A stretch of DNA of 64,000 nt from Jiangella alba (GTDB lineage Bacteria; Actinomycetota; Actinomycetes; Jiangellales; Jiangellaceae). The stretch spans positions 3,031,501-3,095,500 of the forward strand of contig NZ_FNUC01000003.1 of the NCBI RefSeq assembly GCF_900106035.1. The letters run 5' to 3'. Positions 1-8,484 of the stretch are shown one piece after another; the first letter of the stretch is position 1, and every line of letters starts with the position of its first letter. A model generated the notes under the pieces. That model saw only the letters and a list, made by a program, of their open reading frames with translations. It was not told the DNA's origin and searched no databases. The position numbers and the translations under genes are program-made.

Positions 1-3000
1 CTGCGCGGCGGTGCCGGACGACTCGCCCAGCCGCCAGTAGCCGACCGGCTCGTCGGCCAGGACCTGCGCCGTGTACTCACCGGGAGCGGCCTGAGCCCCC
101 GCCTGCGGTGCCTCCGCCAGATCGGCCGCCGCCGGCTTCGCTGCTGCGACGTCGCGCTCACCAGGGGTGCCGAGAACGCCCTTGACGTAGTGGGCGTCGA
201 GCTGATCGGCGCTGAGCGCCGTGTCGTACACCGCGACCTCGTCGATCCACCCTTCGAACAGGTCGCCTGCGGCATCACCACGGGCGCCGATCTTCAGGCT
301 GCCGCTCCCGTCCGTGGGAGCCGTCGTCAGCGGCGTCTCGGACTGGAGTCGGCCGTCGATATACGTCCGAAGGGTCGTCCCGTCGTACACGGACGCGACA
401 TGCTGCCAGACCGTCTGCCGCACGCTGCGTTCGCTGGCCGCGCCGACGCGGAGCTGGTCGCCACCGATGGAGAACGGCTGCAGCTTGTTGCCGGCGACCA
501 GGCGGACGCCGTAGCCGTCCCGGGACGGCAGGCACTGGTCGCTCTGGTACTTCTCCACGAGGCTCTGCTGGCCGCCGGCCCGCACGTTGACCCAGGCCTC
601 GAGCGTGTAGGGGCCGGTCAGACTCAACGACGAGCTGTCGGGGATCTCGACGTACCCGTTGACCAGCCCGACGGCAGAGCTCGGGTCGCCGGCCAGGGCA
701 CCGGGCGCCGACGTCTCGACCTGCCCGCGGAACTCACCCATGTTGCCGGAGCCCGACGCGTCCGCCACGGCCTCGTCGGCGCTGGTCTCGTCGAACCTCC
801 AGAAGCCCACCGGCTGGGCCCGTTCCACCAGGTCGGCGTAGGTGCCGTCGGCCGGCACGGCGACGCGGAGGTCGACGCTGGTGGTCTGTTCGGTACCTCT
901 GTAGGGCTTGGAGACGAAGGTCAGCTCGTAGCTTCCCGGTGCCGCGTCATGCGGCACTGTGACCGTGAGGGGCAGTCTCGTCCACGCGAGCTCGCCCGCG
1001 CTGTCGACGTCGAACCGCAGTTTGGTCCGCGACGCCGTCCACCCGGCCGGCACGTCGACGTCCACGAGGCCACGGACCTTGTTCAGGCCCAACGTCTCGA
1101 CGTCGAGCTCGAGCTCCACCGTCTCCCCGGGTTCGACCAGCGTGCGCTCGGTGTCGGCCGTGGCCACGGCGGCGTACGCGTCAGAGCTGACGGGGGCGTC
1201 CTCGTAACTCGCCTCGAGCGTCACCGGCTCGCGCGCCGCGCCGAGCCGCACCGACTCCGACGCGGCGTCGAACGGCACCTGCTCACCGTCGACAGTCACC
1301 CCCGTGAGCCGATGGCCGGCCGGCGCCCGCAGATGGACCGTGACCTCCGCGGCGGTCGCGCGCCCTTCCTCGACGGCGGGCGGCTCGATCCGGGCGGTCA
1401 CGTGGCCGTCCTCCAGGCTCGACGTCACCTCGAAGGCGATCGGGCCGAACGACGACGGCAGGTCGCGCACCGCGATGCGCTCGCCGTCGCGTAGCCACTC
1501 GCGCGGCGTCGCGGGGGCGATGTGCAGTTCGGTCGGCAGGCCGGCCGCATCGACGTCCTCCCGCACCAGCATCAGCCGCAGCGCCTTCAGGTAGGTCGCG
1601 TTGTTCGGCGAGAGGGGAGGCCAGTACTGCGATCGGTAGTACTCGCCCAGCTGCGGGCAGGGTGACAGCGTTGCGCCCTCACCGGCGACGAACGTGTTCG
1701 GGGTGAAGTTGTGCGCCAGCATGCCGTAGAAGCTCAGGCCCAGCCGGTCGGCGTCCTCGGAGTCGGCGAGGAAGCGTCCGAGCGAGTACCCGTACTGCTG
1801 GTCGATCCCGGTCGACTTGTATCCCGGTGAGGAGGGCCACCACGGAGCGCCCTTGGTGTGGCAGACGCCGGGGTCGCCGCCGGCGAGGTTGAACCGGACC
1901 ATCCCGAGGAACATCGACCCGTGCCGGTTCAGGTACTCGCGCAGGCCGGTCGCCGTCGGACCGTCAGGTGGCAGAACGCCGGTGGCGAGCGCGTACGGCA
2001 TGATCAGGTTCCAGTAGCTGCCCAGCGTCGTGTCGGTGAGCCGCTCGTACGGCTGCTCCGGGTTGTCGTGCAGCAGCCCGATCGGAACGAAGATCGAGCC
2101 GTCCGGCAGCGTGGTCTTCGACCGGTCGATCGCGTCCACCAGGGCGCCCTGGAGCTCGTCGGCCTCCTGGGTGAACGCGTCCGCCTCGGCGGTCCTGCCC
2201 ATGAGCCGCAGTGCCACGCCCATGTCGCGGATGCCTCGCCACGCCTCGGACTGGTGGTGGATGCCGTACACGGGCTCGGGAATGTCGCTGGCGTACCTCG
2301 CCTTGGCCAGCAGTCCATGCGGGTCGGCATCGCGTTGGCTCGCGAACTCGGCAAGCCACGACTCGAAGGTCTCGAGCCGCTCCTCGATCAGCGAACCGTC
2401 CTTGGTCTGCAGATAGTGGTTGGCCGCGAGCTGCAGCTTGATCCCGCGCTCCCAGGTGGTGAAGAAGGCGCTCCCCTGGCCGCGGTCCATGAGCTCGTCC
2501 AGGTTCTCGCGGAAGCGATCCTCGTAGCCGAAGTCGCCCAGCGAGGTGACGGTCGCGGCGACCTCCGGGACGAACGCGAAGGTGTCGGAGGTGCCTTCGT
2601 AGGGATTGCCCACGGTGAGGTTGAAGCCCATCATGAGGTTGTTGAGCAGGGTGTTGCGCATCGCGTCGGCCGCGTACGACTCGGGCAGCTCGATCTCGGA
2701 GCCTGACTCGAGCAGCGTGCGCCAGTACTCGCTCACCTGCTCGCGCGTCTGCTCGTAGACGGCCGGGGAGGCCTGCACTCCGGGCAGGGCCGCCGGCTCG
2801 TTGGCGACGATCAGGTAGACGCTGGCCGGCCCGGCGCTCAGATCCAGGTCGACATCGAGCCACGGCGACGCCCAGGCCGCGTCACCGCTGTAGGCGAGAA
2901 TCACCTCGTCGCCGACGGTGACCCGGCCGTCGCGCGCGACGGCGCCGTCGACGCCGGCAGTCTCGACGGTGACCCGCAGGTGGCCGTCCACCGCGTCGGC

Positions 3001-3738
3001 GCCGGACGCGTCGGCCGTGAATCGGATCAGGTTCACCAACGGCCCGCCGGGCTCCAGCGTCGCGGTGAACGACTCGCGCTCGTAGGCGACGCCCTGCGCG
3101 TCCGTGTAGCGGTTGACGAGGATCGGGAGATAGCCGTCTCGCAGTTCCGGCTCGTCCGACCGCGCCTCGGCCGCGCCGAACAACTCGTCGCCGTCGGGTC
3201 CGACGGCGAACCTCACGCGCTGAGACGCGCGCTCGTCGGACCACTGGCTCAACAGTTCGCTGCCGTCGGCCACGTGCAGGCTGAAGTCACGCTGGGCGCT
3301 CCACTCGTGCGGATCGGGCGCCGGGTAGGTGAACGGCAGGTAGTACCACGGCGACTCGGCGACCGTGGGTCCACCATGGTTCGCCGGCACGAGCAGCCGC
3401 TTCACGTTGTCCAGGGTGGCCCCGTTCGGCAGGTCGAGGAGACGCTCGCCCCAGTGATCGTCCCCTTGTTCGAGCGCATGGTCGACCCGGCCGGCATAGT
3501 GCTCCGGTAGGGTCAGCGCGCCCTCGACGCGCTCAGCCGGCGTCGTCGACGGCAATGCCTGTGGTCGCAGGTCCCCGCCGAGCGGTGGCGCCGCCGGCAC
3601 GGCCGGTTCCGGGTGGTCGGGCTGACCGCCCCCGGACGGCGTTACCGCCCACCCCGCACCCACGGTTCCGAGCGCTGTCGCCATCAGACCGGCGACGACG
3701 ATTGCGGCTGCGCGACGCACGGGGGATATCGAGAACAC
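1..3738 (-). CDS. Secreted glycoside-hydrolase-like protein with NEW3 and LamG domains, C-terminus cut by window edge
   Basis: The frame is open for 1246 codons from a GTG start, with GAGGTGAG about 7 bases upstream, to the window edge, so the C-terminus is missing. In order: an N-terminal signal peptide (two Arg, then a hydrophobic run, residues about 6-30); a beta-rich region; an alpha-helical hydrolase-like region (about residues 330-800, with a NNLMMGFNLTVG stretch) resembling an (alpha/alpha)6 barrel; a NEW3/NPCBM-like beta domain (about 880-970); a complete LamG/concanavalin-like domain beginning QPVGFWRFDE; and the start of a second one (EPVGYWRLGE). It is probably an extracellular glycan hydrolase whose LamG modules bind substrate. 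I cannot assign a GH family or catalytic residues. A DasR-like operator lies about 73 bases upstream of the start, suggesting aminosugar- or carbohydrate-responsive control. Confidence 0.8.
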   Translation of the reverse strand, partial: MFSISPVRRAAAIVVAGLMATALGTVGAGWAVTPSGGGQPDHPEPAVPAAPPLGGDLRPQALPSTTPAERVEGALTLPEHYAGRVDHALEQGDDHWGERLLDLPNGATLDNVKRLLVPANHGGPTVAESPWYYLPFTYPAPDPHEWSAQRDFSLHVADGSELLSQWSDERASQRVRFAVGPDGDELFGAAEARSDEPELRDGYLPILVNRYTDAQGVAYERESFTATLEPGGPLVNLIRFTADASGADAVDGHLRVTVETAGVDGAVARDGRVTVGDEVILAYSGDAAWASPWLDVDLDLSAGPASVYLIVANEPAALPGVQASPAVYEQTREQVSEYWRTLLESGSEIELPESYAADAMRNTLLNNLMMGFNLTVGNPYEGTSDTFAFVPEVAATVTSLGDFGYEDRFRENLDELMDRGQGSAFFTTWERGIKLQLAANHYLQTKDGSLIEERLETFESWLAEFASQRDADPHGLLAKARYASDIPEPVYGIHHQSEAWRGIRDMGVALRLMGRTAEADAFTQEADELQGALVDAIDRSKTTLPDGSIFVPIGLLHDNPEQPYERLTDTTLGSYWNLIMPYALATGVLPPDGPTATGLREYLNRHGSMFLGMVRFNLAGGDPGVCHTKGAPWWPSSPGYKSTGIDQQYGYSLGRFLADSEDADRLGLSFYGMLAHNFTPNTFVAGEGATLSPCPQLGEYYRSQYWPPLSPNNATYLKALRLMLVREDVDAAGLPTELHIAPATPREWLRDGERIAVRDLPSSFGPIAFEVTSSLEDGHVTARIEPPAVEEGRATAAEVTVHLRAPAGHRLTGVTVDGEQVPFDAASESVRLGAAREPVTLEASYEDAPVSSDAYAAVATADTERTLVEPGETVELELDVETLGLNKVRGLVDVDVPAGWTASRTKLRFDVDSAGELAWTRLPLTVTVPHDAAPGSYELTFVSKPYRGTEQTTSVDLRVAVPADGTYADLVERAQPVGFWRFDETSADEAVADASGSGNMGEFRGQVETSAPGALAGDPSSAVGLVNGYVEIPDSSSLSLTGPYTLEAWVNVRAGGQQSLVEKYQSDQCLPSRDGYGVRLVAGNKLQPFSIGGDQLRVGAASERSVRQTVWQHVASVYDGTTLRTYIDGRLQSETPLTTAPTDGSGSLKIGARGDAAGDLFEGWIDEVAVYDTALSADQLDAHYVKGVLGTPGERDVAAAKPAAADLAEAPQAGAQAAPGEYTAQVLADEPVGYWRLGESSGTAAQ

Positions 3739-3810
3739 CAGGGCTCACCTCGTTCCTGTCACCACAAGCGGAGCCGGACCCGGCAGACCGCCGACGATCC
3801 GGCGAGGCTG

Positions 3811-3832
3811 AATACTGGTCTAGGACGGTATT
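3811..3832. promoter_or_regulatory. GntR/DasR-like operator palindrome 1
   Basis: Imperfect inverted repeat with outer arms AATAC and GTATT around the core TGGTCTAGGAC. The core resembles the ACTGGTCTAGACCACT-type sites bound by DasR and other HutC-type GntR regulators. It lies just upstream of the secreted glycosidase-like gene on the minus strand, where a repressor would block its promoter. A second copy is at 4190-4210. The regulator itself is not in the window. Confidence 0.6.
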
Positions 3833-4189
3833 GTCGGGCCGATCCGCTGTCAAGACTCCGTCTCTCACCGACCCACCGACACGCCCACCAGGACGTCTTG
3901 CGCTGACGAGCTTCGAGCCGCGAGGGATCAAGCGCACCACCGAGGCCTCCCGAGAGACCGGTCACGAGTGCCCCCGGGGCGCCCCGAGCGGCAAACATCG
4001 AGGTCAGGAGTATCGCTCTGGCGGCGATCACCACACCGGCGCACCGTCGACAGCCGAGCCGATCACCCGACGGCCGGCCTCGGCGTCGATGCCTTCTCAC
4101 CGACGTCGGCGCGAGTCGAGCATGGCGGAGTCCTGCACCAGTGCCCCTGCGCCGCCACAGATCGAGCGCTGGTGCGCACGGTGGGCTTG

Positions 4190-4210
4190 ATACTGGTCTA
4201 GAGTGGTATT
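4190..4210. promoter_or_regulatory. GntR/DasR-like operator palindrome 2
   Basis: Inverted repeat with arms ATAC and GTAT around TCTAGA, containing ACTGGTCTAGA. It shares the left half with the site at 3811-3832, so the same GntR-type regulator probably binds both. It now overlaps the stop codon of a coding remnant and faces no intact gene, so it may once have served a gene that has decayed. Confidence 0.55.
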
Positions 4211-4446
4211 TGGCCGAGCAGGCCCTGCCGGCGGTGCGCTACACCGATCACCGGCACGACCAGAGCTGCTCCGGGCGTGGCGGCCGCGGCCGCGTCGGCG
4301 CCCAGCTGCTCGACGTCGATGACGTCGACCTCCGCAGAATCGATGGTGCCGGTATGCGGGAGGTAGAGGATCGCGTGGCCGGTCTGGTAGTCCAGCGCGA
4401 GGTGGAACTGCTCCTCCTGGTATCGGGAGTCATTGACGGCCCAGCA
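4198..4446 (-). pseudogene. Coding-like remnant, C-terminal fragment of an unknown protein
   Basis: Reading the minus strand from about 4446 to a TAG at 4200-4198 gives about 80 codons with GC-rich third positions, including the peptide FHLALDYQTGHAILYLPHTG. It has no start codon with a ribosome site and no recognisable upstream portion, so it looks like the tail of a lost gene. The family is not recognised. It overlaps operator palindrome 2. The codon pattern is the main support. Confidence 0.3.
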
Positions 4447-4499
4447 GCGGCGCCACGAGGGCCCGCGTCGTCTCGAACGCCGCCGGCGTCGCCGGGTCC

Positions 4500-4725
4500 G
4501 GCCCGACCGGCGACGGCATCCCTGTTATCGGTGTCGCGAAAACGCCGTTGCGCACCGCAACTCATGCTTCCCAGGTCACCCGCGGCACCGCTACCCGACC
4601 GCTCTACGTCACGGCGGCCGGCGGCATGGAAGTCACCGAGGCCGCACAGATCGTGTCCGCCATGGCGGACCCCATCGCATCCCTGCTGCTCTGGCCAGGG
4701 TGGACCGCCTCGCTCGCAGCCGTGA
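4500..4725 (+). pseudogene. Endonuclease V (deoxyribonuclease V) C-terminal remnant, frameshifted
   Basis: From about 4512 the plus strand reads IPVIGVAKTPLRTATHA, then VTRGTATRPLYVTAAGG and EAAQIVSAMA, which are hallmark C-terminal motifs of endonuclease V, the enzyme that nicks DNA next to deoxyinosine. Near 4665 the frame breaks. The next frame continues GPHRIPAALARVDRLARS, the normal end of the family, so one base appears to be lost. The N-terminal catalytic region is not readable upstream. It is therefore a truncated and frameshifted pseudogene in a decayed stretch. The rest of 4726-5030 holds only broken coding-like fragments (for example a minus-strand piece around 4760-4900). Confidence 0.6.
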
Positions 4726-5030
4726 ACAGCCAGCGCGCCCCCGCAGGTTCTCGTCGTGAGAGGTGATGTCGAGAAGCGGCGCGACGTGAATCGTGACGTA
4801 TTCGGCGGATGCGCAGCGGGCGTGTCCGCCACCTCGGCGCTGGTCGATGCATGAGAGCAGGGCCGACATGTCGAGGACGGCGTCGGCGTCACCCCCGCCG
4901 CCTTTTACACTGACCGCGCGCGTTCGGTCCGCGCCCGGCCACAGAGGTCCGCGCCGCGTAGGCGCATGTTCTTGGTTGATCTGTTCCTGACAGCGCCGTC
5001 CGCCCCGGCGGCCGAACGATGGGAAGACGA

Positions 5031-5774
5031 ATGACGAGAGCCGCAGGCCAACGTCGTATCTCCCCGACCGCCCGGGCGCGGTCCTGCATTCTCGCAATCG
5101 TCCTGCCAATGCTGACGGCGGGCTGCTCCGCCTCAGCCGAGCATGCCACCCAGGCCATCGACCCGGCTGCTCTCACCTTCTCGTATGAGGCGACGGCTGC
5201 GCCGGGGTACCTGGACCAGACCCTCACCATCGACAACGCGAACTCGGCATCCGTCGCGTTGACCGCGGAACTGACGCCGCTCGATGCGGACGGAGCTCCC
5301 CTTCCCGACGTCGCGGTCGAGACCGTGTACGGCAGTGAACGAGGCCGCCTCGTCCTGCCCCCCGGCGACAACGTCGACATCCTCATGTTCCACGGCGCCC
5401 GCGCCGCCGACGTGAGCGACGTTCAGGTCGAGGTCACCGGGATCGAGCCCGTGGACCATCCAGACGTGACCTCCGTCGTCGCGGCGATCCCGGTCGACAG
5501 CGCCGGGAATGAGGCCATTCCTCCGGCACCATTCAGCCGCGTCGTTCTGCAGAACGACAACGCCGCCGCTGTCTCAGTCAGCGTCCTGTGCATCGTCTGG
5601 GACAACCCCGAACCCGGTCGGTCGCAGCAGGCCCTTCAGGTCGTCGAGGTCGGCTCGACGACGGTGCCGGCCTCCGGCAGCAGTGACCTGAAGCTGTCGC
5701 CCGAGGTCGCAACGGAGATCCAGACCTACGCTGACCAGTACGCCACTAGCCTCAAGGCCGTCTTCACGCGTTGA
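5031..5774 (+). CDS. Secreted lipoprotein of unknown function
   Basis: A 247-residue protein with an Arg-rich N-terminus, a hydrophobic segment and the lipobox LTAGC, placing the lipidated cysteine at about residue 32. The ATG at 5031 is preferred over the one at 5019 because GGGAAG lies just ahead of it. The mature part is rich in Val, Thr, Ala and Asp with alternating hydrophobic residues, consistent with beta-sandwich folding (two similar halves, about residues 50-135 and 140-245). No catalytic motif is seen. It is probably an extracytoplasmic membrane-anchored protein. It converges on a doubtful minus-strand ORF at 5764. Confidence 0.75.
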   Translation: MTRAAGQRRISPTARARSCILAIVLPMLTAGCSASAEHATQAIDPAALTFSYEATAAPGYLDQTLTIDNANSASVALTAELTPLDADGAPLPDVAVETVYGSERGRLVLPPGDNVDILMFHGARAADVSDVQVEVTGIEPVDHPDVTSVVAAIPVDSAGNEAIPPAPFSRVVLQNDNAAAVSVSVLCIVWDNPEPGRSQQALQVVEVGSTTVPASGSSDLKLSPEVATEIQTYADQYATSLKAVFTR

Positions 5775-5997
5775 GCGTCGCGCGTGAGTCAGAGGTCAGT
5801 TTCGGGACCGACGCGTAGATCTCGACCGCCTCGGCCGCCGCGTTCTTCAGTGCCTTCGACGCTGCGTGACGCAGGCCCCGCGCGACTGCGTCAGGTAGAG
5901 ACATACGGGCGGAAGTGTCATCCCATGGCGCCGGCTGGCGGCGAAGCGTCCGGACGGCATTGACGATCGACCGGGGATGCTGCTCACAAGCGAGCAT
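5764..5997 (-). CDS. Short hypothetical ORF outside the left att site
   Basis: A 77-codon frame starting ATG (MLACEQHPRS) with an amphipathic Ala/Lys-rich helix in its second half (HAASKALKNAAAEAVEIY). There is no clear ribosome site and the 3' end overlaps the convergent lipoprotein gene by 11 bases. It could be a fragment of a gene displaced when the neighbouring element integrated, or simply a chance frame. Confidence 0.25.
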   Translation of the reverse strand: MLACEQHPRSIVNAVRTLRRQPAPWDDTSARMSLPDAVARGLRHAASKALKNAAAEAVEIYASVPKLTSDSRATLNA

Positions 5998-6039
5998 TCG
6001 ATCTTCGCGGCAGAAGAGCCAAAACGGCTGCTGACCTGG

Positions 6040-6068
6040 GTGGGCGATACTGGGATCGAACCAGTGAC
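6040..6068. repeat. Left attachment site repeat (tRNA 3'-end remnant)
   Basis: This 29-bp copy is identical to 21154-21182 and corresponds, on the minus strand, to the T-arm and acceptor 3' end of the Val tRNA. Beyond it (6069 onward) the tRNA sequence stops, so this is not a complete tRNA gene but the hybrid att end made by site-specific integration. Confidence 0.88.
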
Positions 6069-6093
6069 TCCAGGCAACCGTGATCAGTACAGC

Positions 6094-6107
6094 GACCAGG
6101 CGGTATG
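6094..6107 (+). repeat. Element-end repeat GACCAGGCGGTATG, left copy
   Basis: A 14-bp sequence found identically at 21137-21150, just inside the opposite att site. It lies 26 bases inside the left att core, against 4 bases at the right end. This placement suggests an integrase or excisionase binding site. Confidence 0.5.
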
Positions 6108-6183
6108 ACCTGCTGACCAGGTACGATGGAGCAGCGACAGTAGTCAATTAGAGGTACGGTCATGTACTTAGAGGTACAATCGT

Positions 6184-6202
6184 CGTTGCACATTCGTTGC
6201 AC
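6184..6202 (+). repeat. Paired CGTTGCAC box, left copy
   Basis: Two CGTTGCAC octamers separated by exactly three bases, immediately upstream of the integrase ribosome site. The same paired design occurs at 21086-21104 (right end) and, inverted, at 16557-16575 (middle of the element). It may be a regulatory or arm-type recombinase site that also controls integrase expression. Confidence 0.5.
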
Positions 6203-6220
6203 GGACAGGAGGTCGGAACC

Positions 6221-7438
6221 ATGGCAACGAGACGTTGGGGTGCGGTCCGGAAACTCGGCTCCGGCCGCTACCAGGCGAGCTATCCAGGGCCGGACGGCGT
6301 GCGCCACACCGCGCGGACCGAGGACGACCGACCGCTGACCTTCACCAGCGAGAAGAAGGCCAACGACTGGCTGACCCGGACGCACGTGGCGATCCAGGAG
6401 GGCCGGTGGGTGGCGCCCGGCGCGAAGGCCAGGCCGATGACGCTGCACGAGTACGCCAAGACCTGGCTCGACGAGCGCGACCTGGAGGTCCGCAGCCGCG
6501 AGCACGCCGAGCAGCTCCTGCGCGACCACATCAACCCGGCGCTGGGCGACAAGCCGCTCACCGGCATCACGCCCGCGCTGGTGCGCGAGTGGTACGCGAA
6601 GGTGGCCAGGGCGACGACGGGCAAGTACGCCAAGCCGGACCGGCCCGTGGCGCGGGCGCACGCCTACGGCACCTTGCGCTCGATCATGCAGACCGCCGTC
6701 CACGACGAGCTGATCCCTGCCAACCCGTGCCACATCCGCGGTGCCGGACGAGCGAAGACGAAGAAGAAGGTCCGGCCCGCGACGCTGCCGGAGCTGGGGG
6801 TCATCGTCGCGGAGATGCCCGAGCGGCTGCGCGTGATGGTTCAGCTCGCAGTGTGGTGCTCGCTGCGGTTCGGTGAGCTGGCGGAGCTGCGCCGCGGCGA
6901 CGTCGACCTGAAGAACGAGAAGGTCTGGGTCCGGCGCGGCGTCGTCCGCACCAGGAGTGGCCGGCTCGTGAAGACGCCCAAGAGCGAGGCGGGCATCGAC
7001 GACGTGACGATCCCGCCGCACATCATCGAGGACCTCAGAAACCACCTGCGCGACCACGTCGGCAACTCCCCCGACGCACTGCTGTTCCCGGCCAGCAGCC
7101 ACGGCGAGCAGCTCGCCCCGTCGACGCTGTACGGCCGGGCGAGCATCACCACGAAGACCGGCAAGGTGAAGCCCGGCCGTGGCTTCTACGGTGCCCGCGA
7201 GGTCGCCGGACGGCCGGACCTGCGGTTCCACGACCTGCGCCACACCGGCCAGACCTACGCGGCGACCACGGGTGCGAACCTGCGCGAGCTGATGGCCAGG
7301 GCGCGCCAGTCCTCTCCCGCAGCCGCGCTGCGCTACATCCACGAGGTCGACGGCCGCCAGCAGGAGATCGCCCAGCAGATGTCCGACCTGGCCAAGTCCA
7401 ACGTCGTCCCGCTCCACACCCGACGAGCCCAGCCGTAG
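6221..7438 (+). CDS. int: Tyrosine site-specific integrase
   Basis: A 405-residue phage-type tyrosine recombinase expected to cut and join the 29-bp att core. The N-terminal 65 residues form an arm-binding-like domain, residues about 70-170 the SAM-like core-binding domain, and the rest the catalytic domain. Visible active-site residues are Arg216 (SLRFGE), the HDLRH box (His337, Arg340, His341) and Tyr372 in ALRYIH. The ATG at 6221 has AGGAGGTC 6 bases upstream; a TTG at 6197 in frame is less likely and overlaps the CGTTGCAC box. It sits just inside the left att site, transcribed inward, as usual for actinobacterial integrative elements. Confidence 0.95.
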   Translation: MATRRWGAVRKLGSGRYQASYPGPDGVRHTARTEDDRPLTFTSEKKANDWLTRTHVAIQEGRWVAPGAKARPMTLHEYAKTWLDERDLEVRSREHAEQLLRDHINPALGDKPLTGITPALVREWYAKVARATTGKYAKPDRPVARAHAYGTLRSIMQTAVHDELIPANPCHIRGAGRAKTKKKVRPATLPELGVIVAEMPERLRVMVQLAVWCSLRFGELAELRRGDVDLKNEKVWVRRGVVRTRSGRLVKTPKSEAGIDDVTIPPHIIEDLRNHLRDHVGNSPDALLFPASSHGEQLAPSTLYGRASITTKTGKVKPGRGFYGAREVAGRPDLRFHDLRHTGQTYAATTGANLRELMARARQSSPAAALRYIHEVDGRQQEIAQQMSDLAKSNVVPLHTRRAQP

Positions 7439-7685
7439 CACCTGCCGCAGGCCCTCCCCCGGCCCAGGACGGCACAACACGATCCGCCCCGGTTAGCCCA
7501 CCCGGCAGCCAGGGCGGACTCGCGTATGGGTCATCGCCGGCGTGCCCCTCAAGCGCGATCCGCGCCGGTGGCGCCCGCGTATGTGAATGGGCAGGTCAGC
7601 GCAGGTCAGCCGCTCCCAAACCCGCTCGTCATAACTGTGTACACCGTCATCATCGGGAGCTAATTTCGCTCCTGAGCAAGAGGGT

Positions 7686-7701
7686 TCGTACAGCAGTACG
7701 A
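7686..7701. promoter_or_regulatory. Inverted repeat upstream of the Lys-rich HTH gene
   Basis: TCGTAC-AGCA-GTACGA, a perfect 6-bp inverted repeat 31 bases before the ATG at 7733. It is a plausible operator for this gene or for autoregulation. Apart from it, 7439-7685 shows nothing coding. Confidence 0.35.
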
Positions 7702-7732
7702 GCGACGAGGAATGAGCAACGAGGGAGCAGTC

Positions 7733-8365
7733 ATGACCACCGCCACGGCATCCGCGCCGACCACCGCGACGTACAGCGCCGCCGACCTGAACGCCCAGAG
7801 TGCAGCCGAGCGGCACGACCCGCACGCGCTGTCGCTGCCGAAGGGCAACGACGACAGCCCGAAGCCGACGCCGCGGAAGCGCGCCGCCAAGAAGACCACG
7901 GCGAAGAAGGCGACCCCCGCCAAGAAGGCGCCCGCGAAGGCCACCAGTGTCCGCAAGACGAGCCCGGCCAAGCCCACCAAGGCGACCGGCCCGCAGCGCG
8001 TGCAGGCTCCCGACGCGGTTGCTCAGGACATCTCGCGCAGGCTGCTGGCTGCGCGTGCCGCTGGCATCCCGCGTCCCGTGCTCGCCCAGGAGTGCGGCTA
8101 CACGCAGAGCGTCGTCTGGCGTGGCGAGCAGGGGCGAGCGCTGGCCTCCGAGGTCGAGGCGTTCACGCGCATGCTCGACCGCATCGACGCGGGCAAGATC
8201 ACGCCTCCGGAGCGGAAGCGCGGCCGCCCGTCCCAGCTCGTCGAGCTCAAGGCCGCCGTCGACTCCGCGGTCGAGCTGATCGAGAAGGCGCGCGCCACGA
8301 AGACCGCGACGCAGCGCAACCAGCAGCTCGACCAGGCCCTTGCGCTGCTCACCCGCACCAACTGA
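7733..8365 (+). CDS. Histone-tail-like Lys/Ala/Pro-rich protein with C-terminal helix-turn-helix
   Basis: A 210-residue protein with two parts. Residues about 45-90 form a basic low-complexity tail (KKTTAKKATPAKKAPAK) like histone H1 or actinobacterial HU/Lsr2-type DNA-coating tails. Residues about 95-150 resemble a helix-turn-helix (RAAGIPRPVLAQECGYTQSVVWRGEQG), followed by a coiled helix rich in Ala, Glu and Lys. It probably binds DNA within the element, perhaps as a regulator or nucleoid-type protein. The start at 7733 is chosen for its GAGGGAG site; an earlier ATG at 7712 is possible. A small inverted repeat lies upstream. Confidence 0.75.
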   Translation: MTTATASAPTTATYSAADLNAQSAAERHDPHALSLPKGNDDSPKPTPRKRAAKKTTAKKATPAKKAPAKATSVRKTSPAKPTKATGPQRVQAPDAVAQDISRRLLAARAAGIPRPVLAQECGYTQSVVWRGEQGRALASEVEAFTRMLDRIDAGKITPPERKRGRPSQLVELKAAVDSAVELIEKARATKTATQRNQQLDQALALLTRTN

Positions 8366-8484
8366 CACCCAGACGCTCGGCGGTGCCGGTCGAGTTTCCC
8401 TGTCCCCCTGGGGTGAAGCTCCCGGCACCGCCGGGTCCACGTCGTCCATCGGGCGCAACGACGCGCCCAGGAGAGGGGGAGATC

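Noticed and set aside
190..2863. Long plus and minus frames over the secreted hydrolase
   Set aside because: They are shadows: the real minus frame has a signal peptide, ribosome site and LamG/NEW3 domains, and is open to the window edge.
6041..6068. A tRNA gene at the left att site
   Set aside because: Only the T-arm and acceptor 3' end are present; the D-arm and anticodon arm are missing, so it is an att remnant.
5775..6147. Longer minus ORF through the left att repeat
   Set aside because: The frame crosses the tRNA remnant, so it cannot be an original gene; only the part outside the att site was kept at low confidence.
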